Source: DASYTH01 sp035942955
GTDB taxonomy: Bacteria > Actinomycetota > Actinomycetes > Mycobacteriales > Pseudonocardiaceae
Length of the DNA: 64,000 nucleotides
Reading direction: 5' to 3'
NCBI RefSeq assembly: GCF_035942955.1
Contig: NZ_DASZCQ010000042.1
Location: forward strand, 9,032-73,031
The notes beneath the pieces are model-generated. The model was not told the origin of the DNA. It searched no databases and worked only from the letters and a program-made list of their open reading frames with translations. Position 1 is the first letter of the stretch. Every line of letters begins with the position of its first letter. Shown here piece by piece: positions 61,344-64,000 of the stretch. A program made the position numbers and the translations under genes.

Positions 61344-62294
61344 GCGGGGGGCTCCTGGGGTGGTGTCCAGCCGAGGGCGATGAGGGCGTTGCGGGTGCTG
61401 GTGGCCAGCACGATGCGGGCGGCCAGTTCGGCGTCGAGGCCATGGACGAGCTGCAGGCCGAGTTGGGGTGGTTTGCCGGGGACGGCGGTGATCCAGACGC
61501 GGGTGGCCTGGTCGGCGATGTTGTGGCCGTCGATTTCGACTCGGCCGCTGCTGTTGCAGCCTAAGTTGATCTTGACAGGGATGGTCATGGGGATCCTTGC
61601 GGTGATGTGTCTGCTGTGGACGGTCGAGCGTGGATGGTTCGAGTGGTGGGTCGCGCGCGCGTGCGCGCGGTGGTGACTCACCTTGGGTAGTAACCACGGT
61701 GGGTGGTCTAGGTGGTTGGTATAGGTGGGTGGTAGTGGGACATCTGGGTGTCCCCTCAATCGCTTCGAATGTCCCCTCAATAGGTTTGGTAACGCTGTTA
61801 GATGTCCCCTCAATTGAGCGGACGCTGACCGGCTGATCCACGGGTCGTGGTGGGTTGTCCACAGGGGATCGGCCGTTTCGAGAGGCCACATGGGTGTCCC
61901 CTGAATCGTGTGGGACGGTCTCCGGGATGTCCCCCCAATCGCGTTCGGCGCGGCCGTCGGGATTGAGCAGCTGCACCCGGTCGATCAGGTCGGTGGGGAT
62001 GGTCAGCCGGTAGGCGGCCGCCCGCCCGGTGCCGCCGCGACCGCCACCGCGGGAGACCTGGACGATCAGCTGCATGTCCCGCAGGATCCGCATGATGCGT
62101 TTGACGTTGCGGGTGGACTGGCCGGTGACGTCGGCCAGGACGTCGTTGCCGGGTCGGATCCGGGTGCCGTCCGAGTCGGCGTAGGTGGCGAGCACGAGCG
62201 CCATCAGCTTGTGCGGGCCGGGCATCACGATGCGCCTGACGATCCGCTCCCACTCGTAGCGGCCCGTCGGCTGTGGCGCATCGTGTCCCCTCAA
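60723..62294 (-). CDS. Winged-helix replication-initiator-like protein, frame running on into the exonuclease
   Basis: From TTG 62294 (GGGGGCGGG just upstream, coupled to the WhiB stop) the frame encodes an N-terminal winged helix (about 25-100: HKLMALVLATYADSDGTRIR, NDVLADVTGQSTRNVKRIMR, ILRDMQLIVQVSRGG), then a low-complexity linker (105-220). The linker DNA holds five 14-bp repeats and a DnaA box. No stop occurs before 60723, so as given it is a 523-codon fusion with the exonuclease. In the -1 frame a TGA at 61587-61585 overlaps the next ATG exactly as at the other junctions of this operon, suggesting an indel or slippage near the alternating CG tract 61652-61669. The DNA-binding domain plus embedded repeats resemble lambda O. 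The initiator role is inferred. Confidence 0.6.
   Translation of the reverse strand: MRGHDAPQPTGRYEWERIVRRIVMPGPHKLMALVLATYADSDGTRIRPGNDVLADVTGQSTRNVKRIMRILRDMQLIVQVSRGGGRGGTGRAAAYRLTIPTDLIDRVQLLNPDGRAERDWGDIPETVPHDSGDTHVASRNGRSPVDNPPRPVDQPVSVRSIEGTSNSVTKPIEGTFEAIEGTPRCPTTTHLYQPPRPPTVVTTQGESPPRARARDPPLEPSTLDRPQQTHHRKDPHDHPCQDQLRLQQQRPSRNRRPQHRRPGHPRLDHRRPRQTTPTRPAARPWPRRRTGRPHRAGHQHPQRPHRPRLDTTPGAPRMTPPIAFVDCETTGVHPGRRPWEIAIIRREPEGHEQTWLAQIEDIDLAEADPFGLRIGGFYERHWRFSRGKTDRDLTGTRILSEHSAAAAVEELTRGTHLVGIVPTFDGETFDAMLRRHRLIPAWHYHLIDVEALAVGYLHGRNALVADGRELEAIGLPWRSDDLSRACGVEPPSEQDRHTALGDALWAQRWYDAITAPESKGDQP
61340..61588 (-). CDS. Small conserved actinophage protein
   Basis: 82 residues (MTIPVKINLGCNSSGRVEID, then GHNIADQATRVWITAVPGKP), a small beta domain followed by helices, a type I recognise from actinophage early regions. 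AAGGA before ATG 61588 and ATGA overlap with the exonuclease support it. It lies in a different frame from the winged-helix frame that also covers this stretch. Confidence 0.65.
   Translation of the reverse strand: MTIPVKINLGCNSSGRVEIDGHNIADQATRVWITAVPGKPPQLGLQLVHGLDAELAARIVLATSTRNALIALGWTPPQEPPA
61749..61941 (+). repeat. Iteron-like 14-bp repeats, consensus TGTCCCCTCAATCG
   Basis: Five direct copies: 61749-61762, 61770-61783, 61803-61816, 61895-61908 (one change), 61928-61941 (one change). A sixth is at 62284-62297 over the gene start. Start-to-start steps are 21, 33, 92 and 33 bp. The first three are in one codon phase (encoding IEGT) and the next two in another, so conservation is at DNA level. 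Confidence 0.8.
61855..61863 (+). promoter_or_regulatory. Perfect DnaA box among the repeats
   Basis: TTGTCCACA, the consensus DnaA box, lies in the gap between the third and fourth 14-bp repeats. Together with the repeats and the G/T-rich stretch at 61685-61740, it marks a candidate phage replication origin. Confidence 0.65.
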
Positions 62295-62295
62295 T

Positions 62296-62583
62296 TCACC
62301 CGCCCCCTGTGTCGAGCAGGTCGATCGGTCGCCGGGCAGATCCGTCGGGGTAGTAGACGCCGCCCCACATGCCGTGGCCGGACTGGGCACCGAGGTCCCG
62401 GCACAGCTCGCGGAGCGGGCACAGCCGGCAGTAGTACTCGGCGGTGCGTGTGAGGCGGGCACGTAGAGCAGCGCCGCTTTCGTTGGCGCGAGGGAAAAAC
62501 TGGTCGAATCCGGCGCCGCGGCAGGGCCGGTCCGGGTCGTCGAGCCCCGGCCAGCCGTCCAACGGATCGGTAATCGTGGTCAT
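62296..62583 (-). CDS. WhiB-like Fe-S regulator
   Basis: 95 residues. Four cysteines in the WhiB layout: C21 in DRPCRGAGFDQFFPR, then YYCRLCPLRELCRD (C-x2-C-x5-C), followed by GMWGGVYYPDGSARR in place of the G[VI]WGG turn. WhiB proteins bind a 4Fe-4S cluster and sigma factor region 4. Phage-borne copies (e.g. TM4 WhiBTM4) can block host WhiB2 and septation. ATG 62583 overlaps the upstream stop. Confidence 0.85.
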   Translation of the reverse strand: MTTITDPLDGWPGLDDPDRPCRGAGFDQFFPRANESGAALRARLTRTAEYYCRLCPLRELCRDLGAQSGHGMWGGVYYPDGSARRPIDLLDTGGG

Positions 62584-63206
62584 GAGGCTCGTCCCTCGCG
62601 CTGGAGCAGCTGGCGGGCCGCGTCGTAGCGGTCCCACAGCTTGCGTTCACCGTTGTTGCGGTCGGGATGCAGCACGGCGGCGGCCCGCCGAAGTAGCGGT
62701 CCAGTCGACACGTCGGGGTTGTCGATGCCGGTGATGTTGCGTAGCCAGCGGATCGCGTCGTCGGCGGTGGCGAACCCGTCGCCGGGTTCGATGGCGCGCC
62801 AGCCGGTGTACTGCTCGCCGTGGCCGGCGATGCCGTACCGATCGAGCTTGCGCAGCGCCTCCAGGCCGAGCGCGATCGCGCGGAGGTTGACCTGCCAGTC
62901 GGCCTCGCCGACGTAGCCGACGAACCGGTCGCACGGGTAAGTCAGCGCGCCGGCCGTGGCCGACCGGAACGACAGCGCGACACCGGGGTGCAGCACGGTG
63001 GCGCGGGCGCGGAGCATACCGTCCTGGCGGACATCGGCCTCGCGGGTGACGACGCGGACGGCGACCGCGCCGGTCACCTTCAGGTGGTCCAGTTCGGCGG
63101 CGAGCAGCTTGAGTGTGTCGTCGAACTTGGCTCGGAATGGATTGCTCTTGCGGGGACTGGATTCCGGATAGGGCCAGCGGTCCATGGGTTCGATCTGCCA
63201 GCGCAT
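62580..63206 (-). CDS. Phage protein with C-terminal J-domain-like segment
   Basis: 208 residues. The main part (1-160) is an alpha/beta domain of no known role (VTGAVAVRVVTREADVRQDG, ADWQVNLRAIALGLEALRKL). The last about 45 residues read PLLRRAAAVLHPDRNNGERK, then LWDRYDAARQLL, which has the HPD motif and flanking helices of J-domains. It may recruit the host DnaK, for example at replication, as lambda uses DnaJ/DnaK. Coupled to the WhiB gene. Confidence 0.7.
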   Translation of the reverse strand: MRWQIEPMDRWPYPESSPRKSNPFRAKFDDTLKLLAAELDHLKVTGAVAVRVVTREADVRQDGMLRARATVLHPGVALSFRSATAGALTYPCDRFVGYVGEADWQVNLRAIALGLEALRKLDRYGIAGHGEQYTGWRAIEPGDGFATADDAIRWLRNITGIDNPDVSTGPLLRRAAAVLHPDRNNGERKLWDRYDAARQLLQREGRAS

Positions 63207-63436
63207 CAGGTATCACCCTCGGTGTTGCCCGCGTGGTCAGCTAGTCCCACGATCAGGTCATGGCGGTCGGCGGCATCTTCGTTGTTGAGCCGCTGCTCGG
63301 GATGGCGGACGTGCGGCAGCTGCGCCAGCTCGGCGGGTGTCCAGTCGGGACGGTCAGTGGTGAGCGCGTCGAGGCGGTGGCGGGCCGTAGCGACGGTCCA
63401 CCACGGCCAGCGGAGGACCTCGGCAAGTCGGTTCAC
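63206..63436 (-). CDS. Hypothetical protein
   Basis: 76 residues starting at GTG 63436, with a strong GAGGAGGTGATC upstream. Trp-rich helix (NRLAEVLRWPWWTVATARHR) and an acidic tail. Function unknown. Confidence 0.6.
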   Translation of the reverse strand: MNRLAEVLRWPWWTVATARHRLDALTTDRPDWTPAELAQLPHVRHPEQRLNNEDAADRHDLIVGLADHAGNTEGDT

Positions 63437-63666
63437 GAGATCACCTCCTCGGTGGTCAGCCAGCCGCGCCGTTCGCATTCGACCGTGGTCTGGGTTGCGG
63501 TGTGCGTGCCGAGCGCCCGCGCGGCCCGGGCGAGCCGGGCGTAGACGGCCTGGTGGGTGATGCCGAGCCGGTCGGCGATCTGTGGGCCGTCCAGGCCGTC
63601 GGCGAACAGCCGGACGACCTCGAGCTGGCGGTCGCTCAGCAGCGGCGGTGTCGTTACTTCAGCCAT
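63433..63666 (-). CDS. LuxR-type HTH protein
   Basis: 77 residues comprising only a GerE/LuxR-like helix-turn-helix (LLSDRQLEVVRLFADGLDGP, QIADRLGITHQAVYARLARA). No receiver or sensor domain. Probably a phage transcription regulator. Its start overlaps the stop of the upstream gene. Confidence 0.75.
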   Translation of the reverse strand: MAEVTTPPLLSDRQLEVVRLFADGLDGPQIADRLGITHQAVYARLARAARALGTHTATQTTVECERRGWLTTEEVIS

Positions 63667-64000
63667 CCGGGGCGCCTTCGGGTCCGGGCTGGTTGCCTTC
63701 TTCGATCTCGGCGAGGACCTGGTCGAACGCGCGGGCGGGGTCGTCGGCGGCCCGGGCGCGGGTGAGGATGTCGGCGATGCGCGCGCCTTCCTGGGTGGTG
63801 ATGTCCGCCGAGGTGCCCAGCGGGCGGCCGGTCAGCTTGCGCAGCACGAACAGCATCTCCGCCGCCGACGTGACGCCCACGCTGGCCAACTGGCCCTTAA
63901 TCTTCTTGACCAGCTCGGCCGGCGCGCGATCGGCTGGCGGCCGGGCGGGCTGCTCACCGTAATCGGCTGCCGGTTCCGGCGCGGTGGCCGGAACCGGCTC
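63659..64000 (-). CDS. Phage early protein, C-terminal part
   Basis: The frame stays open to the window end, so this is the last 113 residues of a longer protein. A Pro/Ala-rich linker (EPVPATAPEPAADYGEQPAR) leads to a helical end domain (IKGQLASVGVTSAAEMLFVL, then ITTQEGARIADILTRARAAD). The layout fits the tail of a recombination protein (RecT/ERF type) but the core lies outside; I do not assign a function. Confidence 0.55.
   Translation of the reverse strand, partial: EPVPATAPEPAADYGEQPARPPADRAPAELVKKIKGQLASVGVTSAAEMLFVLRKLTGRPLGTSADITTQEGARIADILTRARAADDPARAFDQVLAEIEEGNQPGPEGAPDG

Larger units (their letters stand above)
29402..64000. mobile_element. Siphovirus-type prophage, left end at tRNA-Ile, right end outside the window
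   Basis: From the base after tRNA-Ile to the window end all recognisable genes are of phage or mobile-element type. There is a left regulatory arm on the plus strand, then a complete late module (small/large terminase, portal, protease-capsid, connectors, tail tube, chaperones, tape measure, tail tip, endolysin, holin), then an early arm with HNH, exonuclease, initiator-like protein and WhiB. No integrase or second attachment site is in view, so the element is at least 34.6 kb. Structural genes look intact, so it may be functional. It lies only about 10 kb from oriC. Confidence 0.9.

Noticed and set aside
29402..64000. CRISPR array or restriction/defence island
   Set aside because: No regularly spaced identical repeats with unique spacers and no nuclease/methylase set; the only short repeats are the three near the tRNA and the 14-mers at 61.7 kb.

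Overview
The window is high-GC DNA from an actinomycete chromosome and spans the replication origin. The order murJ, pseudokinase, sigM, anti-sigma, trxB, trxA, cwlM, GNAT, aminotransferase, D-Ala-D-Ala ligase, parB, parA, rsmG, jag, yidC, yidD, rnpA, rpmH, oriC, dnaA, dnaN, gnd, recF, dciA, gyrB, gyrA, DUF3566, tRNA-Ile is the classical actinobacterial origin arrangement. The gnd gene between dnaN and recF, the unfused murJ/pseudokinase pair and the Ddl-type ATP-grasp gene beside parB suggest Micromonosporales or a close relative. That placement is an inference and was not tested.

Region 1 (1-17001): cell-envelope and redox genes on the plus strand (MurJ lipid II flippase, its pseudokinase partner, SigM with its anti-sigma factor, the thioredoxin system, CwlM) lead into the segregation and membrane-insertion cluster on the minus strand (parB-parA-rsmG and jag-yidC-yidD-rnpA-rpmH), with two perfect parS cores. 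Region 2 (17002-29401): rpmH-dnaA spacer, dnaA, a DnaA-box-rich oriC, dnaN, gnd, recF, dciA, gyrB, gyrA, a DUF3566 membrane protein and tRNA-Ile(GAT).

Region 3 (29402-64000, running off the end): a siphovirus-type prophage abutting the 3' end of tRNA-Ile. Its left arm (29620-37544, plus strand apart from a toxin-antitoxin pair and a GntR repressor) holds clusters of small translationally coupled genes, a DUF2637-like membrane protein, an XRE/TPR regulator, a short GntR protein and a DUF397 protein. The late genes (37613-56953, minus strand, read right to left) encode small and large terminase, portal, a protease-major capsid fusion, head and connector proteins, tail tube, tail chaperones with a likely -1 frameshift, tape measure, tail tip, a collagen-like protein, endolysin and holin. 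The early/replication arm (57158-64000, minus strand) encodes an HNH nuclease, a string of small Cys-rich proteins, a DEDDh exonuclease, a winged-helix initiator-like protein, a WhiB protein, a J-domain-like protein and a LuxR-type HTH protein. No integrase is seen in the window; it is presumably beyond 64000.

The most interesting signal is at 61749-61941. Five copies of a 14-bp repeat (consensus TGTCCCCTCAATCG, with a sixth at 62284) and one perfect DnaA box lie inside the gene of a winged-helix protein, a layout like lambda O/ori. The downstream end of this gene is out of register with its operon and now reads into the exonuclease; an alternating CG tract lies in the short window where the frame must have changed.
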